From an uncultured Variovorax sp. (lineage in GTDB: Bacteria > Pseudomonadota > Gammaproteobacteria > Burkholderiales > Burkholderiaceae): DNA of 34,264 nucleotides. The stretch is from assembly GCA_946478645.1 (NCBI GenBank), contig CAMLCW010000007.1:1-34264 (forward strand), written 5' to 3'. The notes under the pieces were generated by a model. It ran no database searches. It saw nothing but the letters and a program-made list of their open reading frames with translations, and was not told where the DNA came from. Positions 7,789-15,380 of the stretch are shown piece by piece (the first letter of the stretch is position 1; the number at the start of each line of letters is the position of its first letter). Position numbers and translations under genes: made by a program.

Positions 7789-8970
7789 ATGAAATTAGCG
7801 ATCCTGACCGTCCGCGGAAAGCCGGTGAACCCCGGTATATCGGCGCTCGTTTTCATTTTCTTTTCCATCGTCGTCGGCGTCATACCTTTTGCCTACCATG
7901 ACACGGCGGCCGCGAATTTCCCCGACGAAGACACGCTGCTGAGCTTTTTCGGCGAAGACGCCTGCCAATTGACCTCCACCACCGTGGAGGAACGCAATTC
8001 CTACGCGTGCAGCGCCTTCCTGCTCGAATCGGCCGGCCTCAGTGCACAGACCGCACCGGTCGCAGGCGCGATCCTCAGCGTGGCGCTCACGATCATCCCG
8101 CTGCTGCAGTTCAGGCGCGTCACGCTCGGGGTGTTCCTGGTGTCCCTCGGCTGGGGCTTCATCCGGGCCATCTTCCTGTCGGTGCTCTCGAAGGACATGC
8201 TTTCGGCCACCGTCGTGCTGATCTGCGTGCTGGCGGCGCGAAGCTCGGGCTTCGGCTGGATCTGGCTCGCCACCGCCACGCTCTACGGCTGGATGGTCCG
8301 CAAATACTGGCTGCTCGTCAGCGCCGTGTGGGTCGGGCTCTGGTTGCTGCGCAGCAGGCTCACCGTATTTCGCTTGGTTCTATTGATTCTTTTGGTCTAT
8401 ATCGCGATGGCGCTGGTGTTCCAGGTCGCGCTCGGCGTTTCGCTCGATTTCGCGCGCTCGCAAGTGAACGAAAACCGCGAAATAGGCGCAGAAGGTTCCC
8501 GCACCATCATCGAGGCGGTGATCGCATCGGAAAATCCGATGGCGCAGGCACTCAATGCGCTGATCACCTATTTCCGCCTGGCATTTCCGCTGGAACTGCT
8601 GCGATTCGGCTCGGTGGGCCAATTGGCATTCATCGCGATCATGCCTTTCACCTACATCTGGATGATCCGGGCCATCGTCAAGGGCGTGAAATCGACCGAC
8701 CCGCGGATGATCCAGGCCGGCAAGGTCGCACTCGCCCCGCTCTCCTTCCTGATCGTCGAAGGCATCTTCGAGCCCGACTTCGGTTCCTTCGCGCGCCACT
8801 TCGCGATGGTCAGCCCGCTCATCTTCTCGGCCATGGCGCTGGTGCAGCAGGCCGAGCGCGTCCAGCGACGCCGGCTGCGCCGGGCGCACATCCAGCAGGC
8901 CCTGGCCGCCGCTGCCCGAGCGGCAGCATCAACCACAACCCCGGCCCCGCAGGGGGCTCAGCTCCGGTGA
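7789..8970 (+). CDS. Multi-pass membrane protein, probable Wzy-like polysaccharide polymerase
   Basis: A 393-residue inner-membrane protein with about ten hydrophobic segments. After a first helix near residues 12-30 there is a long periplasmic-type loop with two Cys (EDACQLTS, NSYACSAF) that could pair. A late cytoplasm-exposed or periplasmic loop reads FARSQVNENREIG. The C-terminal part contains EGIFEPDFGSFARHFAMVSPL, a pattern I associate with Wzy/EpsG-like polymerases that join sugar repeat units. The assignment rests on topology, that motif and the neighbouring acyltransferase. The start at 7789 follows a poor Shine-Dalgarno; an in-frame upstream extension to 7660 is not hydrophobic. Stretches around 8360-8500 are A+T-richer than the surroundings, as is common for transferred polysaccharide genes. 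Confidence 0.65.
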   Translation: MKLAILTVRGKPVNPGISALVFIFFSIVVGVIPFAYHDTAAANFPDEDTLLSFFGEDACQLTSTTVEERNSYACSAFLLESAGLSAQTAPVAGAILSVALTIIPLLQFRRVTLGVFLVSLGWGFIRAIFLSVLSKDMLSATVVLICVLAARSSGFGWIWLATATLYGWMVRKYWLLVSAVWVGLWLLRSRLTVFRLVLLILLVYIAMALVFQVALGVSLDFARSQVNENREIGAEGSRTIIEAVIASENPMAQALNALITYFRLAFPLELLRFGSVGQLAFIAIMPFTYIWMIRAIVKGVKSTDPRMIQAGKVALAPLSFLIVEGIFEPDFGSFARHFAMVSPLIFSAMALVQQAERVQRRRLRRAHIQQALAAAARAAASTTTPAPQGAQLR

Positions 8971-10028
8971 AATCCCAAGCCATCGTCGAAGACCCCTCCC
9001 GCTATCTCGAGTCGATCCAGGCCGGACGGGGCATCGCCGCGCTGCTCGTGGTGGTGCACCATGCGGCGCAGAAAGCCGCGGCGCTGTCGAACGGCGCGAT
9101 CCCCTCGTTCGACTTCGGCATCGTCGGCGTCGACCTGTTCTTCATGATCAGCGGCTTCATCATCTACTTCGTCACGGTGCACAAGCCGGCGACGCATGCG
9201 GAGTTCTTCGAGAAGCGGCTGGTCCGGATCTTCCCGCTGTACTGGGGGCTTTCGCTGCTGGCGCTGGCCATCTTCCTCGTCAAGCCCGGGCTCATCAACA
9301 GCAACGCGAGCGTGCCGACCGACGTGGCCGCATCCTTCCTGCTGTGGCCCACGGTGGCGCCGTACCTCGTCAACAACGGCTGGACCCTCACCTACGAAGT
9401 GCTGTTCTACATCCTGTGGGGCCTCGTGGCGCTGCCGGTGGCGACCGACCGCCGCGCGCTGGCGGCCTGCGCGATGCTGCTGGCGATCGCGGTCACGGGA
9501 CCGGTTCTGGCGATTGATCCGAAGGTACTCAACATGTCGCTGTTCGTGGAGTTCGCGGCCGGTGTGCTGACCGGCGTCGCCTTCCACAAGCGATGGCTGC
9601 GGCCGCACCGCGGCCTGTCGGCCCTGCTGCTGCTGACCGGCACCGCGCTGGCTTTCATGGCCGTCGAGAGCGGCATGTCGAACTCGCCGCTGCGCGGCTT
9701 CGTGCTGCTGCTTCCGGTGGCGATGATGTTCCTCGGCATCGTGCTGGCCGGCCCGCTCTGGCGCCGCACACCTTGGATGCTGCGCATCGGCGACAGCTCG
9801 TACTCGCTGTACCTGTTCCATCCCTTCATCCTGGTGCTGATCCCGATCGCGGTGCGCCTCACGGGCCAGCAGGGTTCGCCCGTCGCCGTGCTGCTGATCG
9901 CGCTCGCGGGATGCGTGGCCGCCGTCGGGTGCTCGTTCCTGCTCTACAAGCTGGTGGAACTGCCGATGACGAACCGGCTCAGGCGCTGGGTCGGGCGCAT
10001 CGGCCGCTCTTCGCGCCTGCCCGCCTGA
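8967..10028 (+). CDS. Acyltransferase 3 family protein (OafA/ExoZ-like)
   Basis: A 353-residue membrane acyltransferase that should add acetyl or another acyl group to a polysaccharide or lipid-linked sugar. The N-terminal block SIQAGRGIAALLVVVHHAA carries the conserved His pair (31-32), and GVDLFFMISGFII (about 54-66) is the family's most diagnostic motif, followed by KRLVRIFPLYWG. About ten membrane helices follow, ending with GDSSYSLYLFHPFIL. The start is a GTG at 8967 overlapping the upstream stop codon (GTGA), which indicates translational coupling with the Wzy-like gene. There is no fused SGNH domain. Confidence 0.88.
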   Translation: MKSQAIVEDPSRYLESIQAGRGIAALLVVVHHAAQKAAALSNGAIPSFDFGIVGVDLFFMISGFIIYFVTVHKPATHAEFFEKRLVRIFPLYWGLSLLALAIFLVKPGLINSNASVPTDVAASFLLWPTVAPYLVNNGWTLTYEVLFYILWGLVALPVATDRRALAACAMLLAIAVTGPVLAIDPKVLNMSLFVEFAAGVLTGVAFHKRWLRPHRGLSALLLLTGTALAFMAVESGMSNSPLRGFVLLLPVAMMFLGIVLAGPLWRRTPWMLRIGDSSYSLYLFHPFILVLIPIAVRLTGQQGSPVAVLLIALAGCVAAVGCSFLLYKLVELPMTNRLRRWVGRIGRSSRLPA

Positions 10029-10093
10029 AGGCTTACAGCGCTTCGCGCAGGCGGCTGTCGCGCTGCGGTGCCGCGCACTGCGATCGTCGCGCC

Positions 10094-10408
10094 ATGCACA
10101 CCGCCGACGCCCCCGACACGCGATCGCCGCTTCCCTCCGGCTGGCGGCTGGCCGCGCTCGCCTACACGGCCGCGGGCGTGGCCGGCATCGTGGCATGCGC
10201 GCTGCGGCCTGATAGCGAAATTGCCATGCTCGCCACCATCGCGGGCGGCCTGCCCTGGTCGCTCGGGCTGTTGACGCTCGACCTTGCGCCGGGCGTGGCG
10301 CAGACTGCGCTGCTGCTGCTGGCGGGCAGCTGGGCGATCAATGCGGCGCTGCTGTGGTGGCTGGCGCTGCGCCGCGGCGGGCGGCACACTTCGGCGCACG
10401 AAGACTGA
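10094..10408 (+). CDS. Small hypothetical membrane protein
   Basis: A 104-residue frame with three predicted membrane segments (about 20-38, 45-65 and 68-92), a short hydrophilic N-terminus (MHTADAPDTRSPLPSG) and a positively charged C-terminal tail (RRGGRHTS). I recognise no named family. It lies 65 bases after the acyltransferase and 87 bases before the DSD1-type enzyme on the same strand. The alternation of hydrophobic helices with short turns argues for a real protein, although no good Shine-Dalgarno precedes the ATG. Confidence 0.62.
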   Translation: MHTADAPDTRSPLPSGWRLAALAYTAAGVAGIVACALRPDSEIAMLATIAGGLPWSLGLLTLDLAPGVAQTALLLLAGSWAINAALLWWLALRRGGRHTSAHED

Positions 10409-10495
10409 AAAAAAGCGGCCTTCGGTGCGATCATTTCGCGTACCGCGCCGCAGCGTCTGCGCCGACGGCTCCCCACTCCGCCACCGAGGTGCGCC

Positions 10496-11641
10496 ATGCT
10501 CCCTGAGACCCAGCAAGTCAACACCGCCCTGATCGGCCTCGCCGGCGGCCGCCTGTCGCTCGACACGCCCGCGCTGCTGCTGGACCGGGGCGCGCTCTCG
10601 CGCAATATCGAGCGCATGGCCGCGTTCGCGAAGGCGCGCGGCGTCGGACTGCGGCCGCACGTCAAGACGCACAAGTCGGTGGAGATCGCGCGCCGCCAGG
10701 TGGCAGCGGGCGCCATCGGCGTGAGCTGCGTCACGCTCGGCGAGGCAGAGGTCATGGTCCGGGCCGGGATCCCTGGCGTGCTGATCACCTCGCCCGCCGT
10801 CACCCCGAGCAAGATCGCGCGCCTGGTACGGCTCGCGCGGGTCGCGGGCCCCGGCGGGATGATGGTCGTGGTCGACGACCCGCGCAACGCCGCGGACCTC
10901 GCGGCCGCCACGCTGGGCCTGCCGCATCCGCTCGAGGTGCTGGTCGACTACGGCGCGGGCTACAACCGCACCGGTGCCGCCGACGCCGCGCAGGTGATCG
11001 AGCTGGCGCGCCACGTCATGGCCGAGCCGCGGCTCAAGCTGCGCGGGCTGCAGGCCTATGCCGGCAACCTGCAGCACATCGCCGGGCATGCGCAACGCAG
11101 CGCCGCGGCCGCCCGGTTGCGCGAGGACATTGCGCAGATCGTGGCGCAGGCCCGGCGCATCGGCATCCACTTCGAGATCGTGACCGGCGCCGGCACCGGC
11201 ACGCACGACCTCGACGCGGGGCGCGACGCGTTCACGGAACTGCAGGCCGGCTCCTATGTGTTCATGGACGCGGAATATGCGCAGGTGCTCGGCGGTGCGG
11301 ACCGGCCGGTACCATTCGAGGTCTCGCTGTTCGTGCAGACCGCGGTGGTCAGCACGCATGCGGCCGACTGGGTCACGGTCGACGGCGGCACCAAGTGCTT
11401 TGCCACCGACAGCGGCGTGCCGCTGGTGGCGCGCGGCGCCGATCCGGCCAGCCGCTACGCCTTCTTCGGCGACGAGCACGGCAAGCTGCTGTTCGCCGGC
11501 GAGCGCCCTGCGCTCGGGACCCGGGTGGAGTTCGTCACGCCGCACTGCGACCCCACCGTCAACCTGCACGACGCCTACCATGTGTTCGATGGCGACACGC
11601 TGGTGGCCATCTGGCCGGTGGATGCGCGCGGCCGGCATTGA
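10496..11641 (+). CDS. DSD1 family PLP-dependent enzyme (D-serine dehydratase / D-threonine aldolase-like)
   Basis: A 381-residue fold-type III PLP enzyme with an alanine-racemase-like N-terminal barrel and a C-terminal D-serine dehydratase-like domain. The PLP lysine is in RPHVKTHKS (Lys57). Barrel elements include VDYGAGYNRTG and LQAYAGNLQH. The C-terminal metal site typical of the family is present as PHCDPTVN (His350, Cys351), which binds zinc in eukaryotic D-serine dehydratase. Family members cleave or dehydrate D-3-hydroxy amino acids such as D-threonine, D-serine or D-3-hydroxyaspartate; the exact substrate cannot be read from sequence. GAGGTG lies a few bases before the ATG. It converges with the minus-strand gene ending at 11674. 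Confidence 0.88.
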   Translation: MLPETQQVNTALIGLAGGRLSLDTPALLLDRGALSRNIERMAAFAKARGVGLRPHVKTHKSVEIARRQVAAGAIGVSCVTLGEAEVMVRAGIPGVLITSPAVTPSKIARLVRLARVAGPGGMMVVVDDPRNAADLAAATLGLPHPLEVLVDYGAGYNRTGAADAAQVIELARHVMAEPRLKLRGLQAYAGNLQHIAGHAQRSAAAARLREDIAQIVAQARRIGIHFEIVTGAGTGTHDLDAGRDAFTELQAGSYVFMDAEYAQVLGGADRPVPFEVSLFVQTAVVSTHAADWVTVDGGTKCFATDSGVPLVARGADPASRYAFFGDEHGKLLFAGERPALGTRVEFVTPHCDPTVNLHDAYHVFDGDTLVAIWPVDARGRH

Positions 11642-11673
11642 AGGGGGCGCATCGGGCGCGCCGGCCGGGCTCC

Positions 11674-11985
11674 TCAGAGGCGCGGCAGCGCCGCGAGGTA
11701 CGTGGCCACGATGATCGCAGCCGCCCGGTCGAGCTGGAGGATGTCGGCCACGTCGAAGGGCTGCGGCGGCTCGCCGTCGCTCGTCTGGGGCGAGGGCCGC
11801 AGTTCGACGACCACTTCGGCCGCCAGTTCACGGTCGCTGCGCGGCCTTCCGTCGGGATCCATCACCCAGTCGTCGACCTGCGCATGGGCAAGGCTGCGGA
11901 ACACCGCAACGACGGGGAGATATTTGTAACGGTCCTCGCCCACCAGGATGGGAATGTTGAGGTTGCAAAAGAAGGTGGTCGACAT
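11674..11985 (-). CDS. Hypothetical 103-residue protein
   Basis: The frame encodes a small acidic soluble protein beginning MSTTFFCNLNIPILVGEDRYKYLPVVAVFR; no signal peptide or membrane helix is evident. I recognise no family. A seven-codon longer start (12006) would place the initiation codon inside the A+T-rich control region, so 11985 is preferred, though its Shine-Dalgarno is weak. It sits between two metabolic genes, converges with the DSD1-type gene 32 bases away, and has an unusually elaborate upstream region for its size, with a CRP-like site and an A+T-rich segment. That suggests a conditionally expressed gene. Function unknown. Confidence 0.65.
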   Translation of the reverse strand: MSTTFFCNLNIPILVGEDRYKYLPVVAVFRSLAHAQVDDWVMDPDGRPRSDRELAAEVVVELRPSPQTSDGEPPQPFDVADILQLDRAAAIIVATYLAALPRL

Positions 11986-12004
11986 GCAGGACCGCCGCGC
12001 AGTC

Positions 12005-12088
12005 AAAAGGATTAATTGTTAATTAATGTGACCGCGACTGCCATCCTTTTTTACAACATTGCTGCACCGCAGCGTGACCTAACTCACA
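12005..12088 (-). promoter_or_regulatory. CRP-like site and A+T-rich control region of the orphan gene
   Basis: On the minus strand 12088-12073 reads TGTGAGTTAGGTCACG, matching the CRP consensus TGTGA-N6-TCACA at nine of ten positions. It matches 14 of 16 bases of the E. coli lac CAP site as I know it. The site is centred about 95 bases upstream of the start codon at 11985. Between them are an A+T-rich block (12011-12028) and an 8-bp inverted repeat, AAAAGGAT (12005-12012) with ATCCTTTT (12043-12050). Binding by a CRP/FNR-family regulator is inferred. Confidence 0.45.
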
Positions 12089-12100
12089 CATTGGCGCGGT

Positions 12101-12955
12101 TTATCCCTCCGATGCGCCCTCCGGCGGGGCTGCCGGGGCGCTGAACCGTGGCGAACGCCGCTCCACATTGGCCCGCACCGCCTCGACCTGGTTCGGGCTG
12201 GCGATCAGTTGCTTCTGCTCGAGCGATTCGGCCAGCAGCAGTTCGGCCGCCCCGAGCGACAGCGAGGCATTGAGCAGGCGCTTGCCGGCCCGGATCGCGT
12301 CGGGGCTCCTGGCCGCGATCTCGCCCGCCATCTCGCGCGCAACTGTCAGCGGGTCGTCGGCCAGCCGCGTCGCAAAGCCGAGCTGCAGCGCCTCTTCGCC
12401 CGAGAAGATGCGCCCGGTGAAAGTGAGCTCGCGCACCACGTCGCTGCGCACGAGCCCGCGCATCAGCACCATGCCGCCCATGTCGGGCACGAGGCCCCAC
12501 TTGATTTCCATCACCGACAGCTTCGTCCCGGGCGCGACGATGCGGATGTCGGCGCCCAGCGCCACCTGGAGGCCGCCGCCGAAGGCCACGCCGTGCACCG
12601 CGGCGATCACCGGCACCGGCACCTCGCGCCAGACCATCGCGACCTGCTGGGCCGCGTTCGACAGGCCGTGGGTGCGCGCCATCAGGTCGATGCCGCCCGC
12701 CGCCTCGCCCAGCACCGCACTGGCTGCGCCCTGGCCCATGCGCTCGAACGAGGCCATGTCCAGGCCGGCACAGAACGCCCTGCCCTGGCCCGAGATCACC
12801 ACCGCGCGCGCCGCAAGGTCGCCGCGCAGCGCTTCGCCGGCCGCGATCAGCGCATCGAACATCGCGGGATCGAGCGCGTTCATCTTCTCGGGGCGGGCGA
12901 GTTGCAGTTCGACCACGCCGTCGGGGTGGCGGGTCCATTCGATTCGGTCGGTCAT
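12101..12955 (-). CDS. Crotonase / enoyl-CoA hydratase family protein
   Basis: A 284-residue crotonase-fold protein acting on acyl-CoA thioesters. The oxyanion-hole region includes GQGRAFCAGLDMASF, and the active-site helix reads AVHGVAFGGGLQVALGADIRI. Compared with classical enoyl-CoA hydratase, the first catalytic Glu (144 in the rat enzyme) is Gln130 here, while the second is retained as Glu150 (MEIKWGLVPD). Asp158 lies eight residues later, the spacing of the Glu/Asp pair in dienoyl-CoA isomerase. So isomerase-type chemistry is as plausible as hydration. AAGGAG sits about 10 bases before the ATG at 12955; the longer open frame upstream is not crotonase-like. It is divergent from the PhoX-type gene, 96 bases away. 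Confidence 0.9.
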   Translation of the reverse strand: MTDRIEWTRHPDGVVELQLARPEKMNALDPAMFDALIAAGEALRGDLAARAVVISGQGRAFCAGLDMASFERMGQGAASAVLGEAAGGIDLMARTHGLSNAAQQVAMVWREVPVPVIAAVHGVAFGGGLQVALGADIRIVAPGTKLSVMEIKWGLVPDMGGMVLMRGLVRSDVVRELTFTGRIFSGEEALQLGFATRLADDPLTVAREMAGEIAARSPDAIRAGKRLLNASLSLGAAELLLAESLEQKQLIASPNQVEAVRANVERRSPRFSAPAAPPEGASEG

Positions 12956-13051
12956 GCGGCAGGGTCTCCTTCGGTTGTCGCGCCAGTATCGCGCCGCCTT
13001 GCCGCTCGGCGATGATGGCGCCTGTCGCCGACCCAACACTCCGCTTCGCCC

Positions 13052-14902
13052 ATGTCCCTCGACCGCCGGATCTTTCTGCAATCGGGTGCCGCCGCCGTGG
13101 TGGCGCTGCTCCAGCCGGGGCCCGGCCATGCGGCGGCCGACGCGGCCGTGCTCGGCTTCACCGCGGTGCCCGCGTCGCTGCGCGATGCGGTGGTGCTGCC
13201 GCCCGAGTACGAAGGGCAGCTGCTCTACGCCTGGGGCGAACCCACCGGCGTGACCGGCCGGCCGATGCGCGCCTTCGCGCCCGACGGCAGCAACAGCGCG
13301 GCCGAGCAGGCGCTGCAGGCCGGCATGCACCACGACGGCATGCACTTCTTTCCGCTCGCGGCGCCCGGCCGCGCGCTGCTCGTGATGAACCACGAGTACA
13401 CCGACGAGCGGCTGCTCCATGCCGATGGCACAGCGCTATGGAACGCCGAGAAGGTGCGCAAGTCGCTGCATGCCATGGGCGTCTCGGTGATCGAGATCGC
13501 GCGCACGCGCGCCGGCTGGCACCAGGTGCGGCCCTCGCCGTTCGCGCGGCGCGTCCATGGCAATACGCCGATGCGCATCGCCGGTCCGGCGGCCGGGTCG
13601 GCGCTGATGCGCACCGCCGCCGATCCGGCCGGCCGGCGCGTGCTCGGCACCTTCGCCAACTGCGCCATGGGCGTCACGCCCTGGGGCACCTACCTGACGT
13701 GCGAGGAGAACTTCCACGGTTATTTCGGCGGCCCGAAGGACGCCGCGGAAACGATCACCGCCGCGCAGCGCCGCTACGGCACCGTGCCGGGCACGCAGTG
13801 GGTGGAATACTGGCGCTTCGACGAGCGCTTCGACATGCGCCGGCATCCGAACGAGCCCCACCGCTTCGGCTGGGTGGTCGAGATCGATCCCTTCGATCCC
13901 TCGTCGACGCCGGTCAAGCGCACGGCGCTCGGTCGCAAGCGCCAGGAAAGCGCCACCTGCACGCTCACGACGGACGGCCGCGCGGTGGTCTACATGGGCG
14001 ACGACGCACGCTTCGAATACATCTACAAGTTCGTCAGCCATGCGCCGATGCAGAAGGCCGGCCCCGGCGCCGCCACCGCCAACAGCCGCCTGCTCGACGA
14101 GGGCACGCTGTACGCGGCCCGCTTCGATGCCGGCGGCCGCGGCCGCTGGATCGAACTCGTGCACGGACGCAACGGCCTCGATGCCGCCGGCGGCTTCGCC
14201 GACCAGGCGCAGGTGCTGGTCCACGCGCGGCTCGCCGCCGATGCGGTGGGCGCCACGCCGATGGACCGCCCCGAATGGATCGCCGTGCATCCGCAGACGC
14301 GCGAGGTCTACGTCACGCTGACCCACAACAGCCAGCGCGGTGCGCCGGGGCATCCCGCGGTGGACGCCGCCAATCCGCGTGCGGGCAACCTCTTCGGCGG
14401 CATCCTGCGCTGGCGCGAGGATGGCGGCGACCCCGGCAGCGAAGCCTTTGCCTGGGACCATTTCGCGCTCGCCGGCGACCCGGCGCTGGACGGCAGCGGC
14501 ACGCGCTACCCCGCGGCCGATGCCGACATCTTCGGCAGCCCCGACGGCCTGCATTTCGACAGCGGCGGCCTGCTCTGGATCCAGACCGACATGGGCGGGC
14601 GGCAGGTGGGCAAGCCGCCGCATGCCGCGTTCGGCAACAACCAGATGCTCTGCGCCGACCCCGCAAGCGGGCGCATCAAGCGCTTCCTCACGGCGCCGAA
14701 CGGCGCAGAGGTCACGGGCTGCGTGGTCACGCCCGACCGGCGCACGCTGTTCGTCAACATCCAGCATCCCGGCGAAGCGCGCGAGGACGGCAGCGCCGTG
14801 CCGAACAGCGCCTGGCCCGAAGGCACCACGCCCGGCAGCGCGCGCCCGCGCTCGGCCACGCTCGCGATCCGCCGGCGCGACGGCGGCATCGTCGGCACCT
14901 GA
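13052..14902 (+). CDS. PhoX family phosphatase (DUF839), Tat-exported
   Basis: A 616-residue protein with a twin-arginine signal, MSLDRRIFLQSGAAA (Arg5-Arg6), ending near GHAAA, so it should be exported folded to the periplasm or surface. The mature part shows PhoX/DUF839 landmarks: LVMNHEYTDE, GVTPWGTYLTCEENFHGYF, GWVVEIDPFD, and the late block DGLHFDSGGLLWIQTDMGG. PhoX enzymes are calcium/iron-dependent alkaline phosphatases that release phosphate from esters, commonly induced by phosphate starvation. The family also includes members of unproven activity. A strong Pho box is not visible upstream. The DUF488 gene follows after 23 bases and is probably co-transcribed. Confidence 0.9.
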   Translation: MSLDRRIFLQSGAAAVVALLQPGPGHAAADAAVLGFTAVPASLRDAVVLPPEYEGQLLYAWGEPTGVTGRPMRAFAPDGSNSAAEQALQAGMHHDGMHFFPLAAPGRALLVMNHEYTDERLLHADGTALWNAEKVRKSLHAMGVSVIEIARTRAGWHQVRPSPFARRVHGNTPMRIAGPAAGSALMRTAADPAGRRVLGTFANCAMGVTPWGTYLTCEENFHGYFGGPKDAAETITAAQRRYGTVPGTQWVEYWRFDERFDMRRHPNEPHRFGWVVEIDPFDPSSTPVKRTALGRKRQESATCTLTTDGRAVVYMGDDARFEYIYKFVSHAPMQKAGPGAATANSRLLDEGTLYAARFDAGGRGRWIELVHGRNGLDAAGGFADQAQVLVHARLAADAVGATPMDRPEWIAVHPQTREVYVTLTHNSQRGAPGHPAVDAANPRAGNLFGGILRWREDGGDPGSEAFAWDHFALAGDPALDGSGTRYPAADADIFGSPDGLHFDSGGLLWIQTDMGGRQVGKPPHAAFGNNQMLCADPASGRIKRFLTAPNGAEVTGCVVTPDRRTLFVNIQHPGEAREDGSAVPNSAWPEGTTPGSARPRSATLAIRRRDGGIVGT

Positions 14903-14925
14903 AACCGCAACGAGAGGAGACCCGC

Positions 14926-15315
14926 ATGAGCATCCGCATCGTCCGCCTCGGCACGCCGCGTGCCGACGGCGAAGGCCTTCGCATCGGCACCGTCCGGCGC
15001 CCGCCGCGCGGCGTGCCCAAGACCGCCTTCGCGTCGCAGGACTGGTACGACGTCTGGTATCCGAACCTCGCGCCGTCGGCCGAGACCATGAAGCTCGGCC
15101 AGCAGGCCGAGACCGCGGCGCAGTGGAACGCCTTCATGCGCAAGTACAAGGCCGAGATGGCCGAAGCCGACGCGAGCCGCAGCCTCGACCTGCTCGCGGC
15201 GCTGTCGCACACCACCGCGTTCTCGGTCGGCTGCTATTGCGAAGACGCCGCGCGCTGCCACCGCTCGCTGCTGCGCGGCCTGCTCGCCGAACGGAGCGCC
15301 GACATCGCGGACTGA
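14926..15315 (+). CDS. DUF488 family protein (YeaO-like)
   Basis: A 129-residue soluble protein of the DUF488 family. Conserved elements are DVWYPNLAPSAET in the middle and the C-terminal cysteine cluster GCYCEDAARCHRS (Cys103, Cys105, Cys111, His112), which could bind a metal or act in thiol chemistry. The biochemical role of the family is not established. GAGAGGAGA lies about six bases before the ATG, an excellent ribosome-binding site. It follows the PhoX-type gene by 23 bases on the same strand. Confidence 0.88.
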   Translation: MSIRIVRLGTPRADGEGLRIGTVRRPPRGVPKTAFASQDWYDVWYPNLAPSAETMKLGQQAETAAQWNAFMRKYKAEMAEADASRSLDLLAALSHTTAFSVGCYCEDAARCHRSLLRGLLAERSADIAD

Positions 15316-15380
15316 CGCGGCGCCGGCGGCATGAGCCAGAATAGGTCCACGGACACAACGCCCGCCACGGGCCCCACGCC

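Noticed and set aside
12005..12050. AAAAGGAT/ATCCTTTT inverted repeat as a transcription terminator
   Set aside because: The loop is about 30 bases and the stem only 8 bp of mostly A-T pairs, so a stable terminator hairpin is unlikely; it is listed only as part of a control region.
12975..12992. Possible Pho box before the PhoX-type gene
   Set aside because: TCGC recurs at 11-bp spacing (TTGTCGC and GTATCGC), but only part of the PhoB core is matched and the area is generally GCC/CGC-repetitive. It is too weak to call although the gene's function would suit it.
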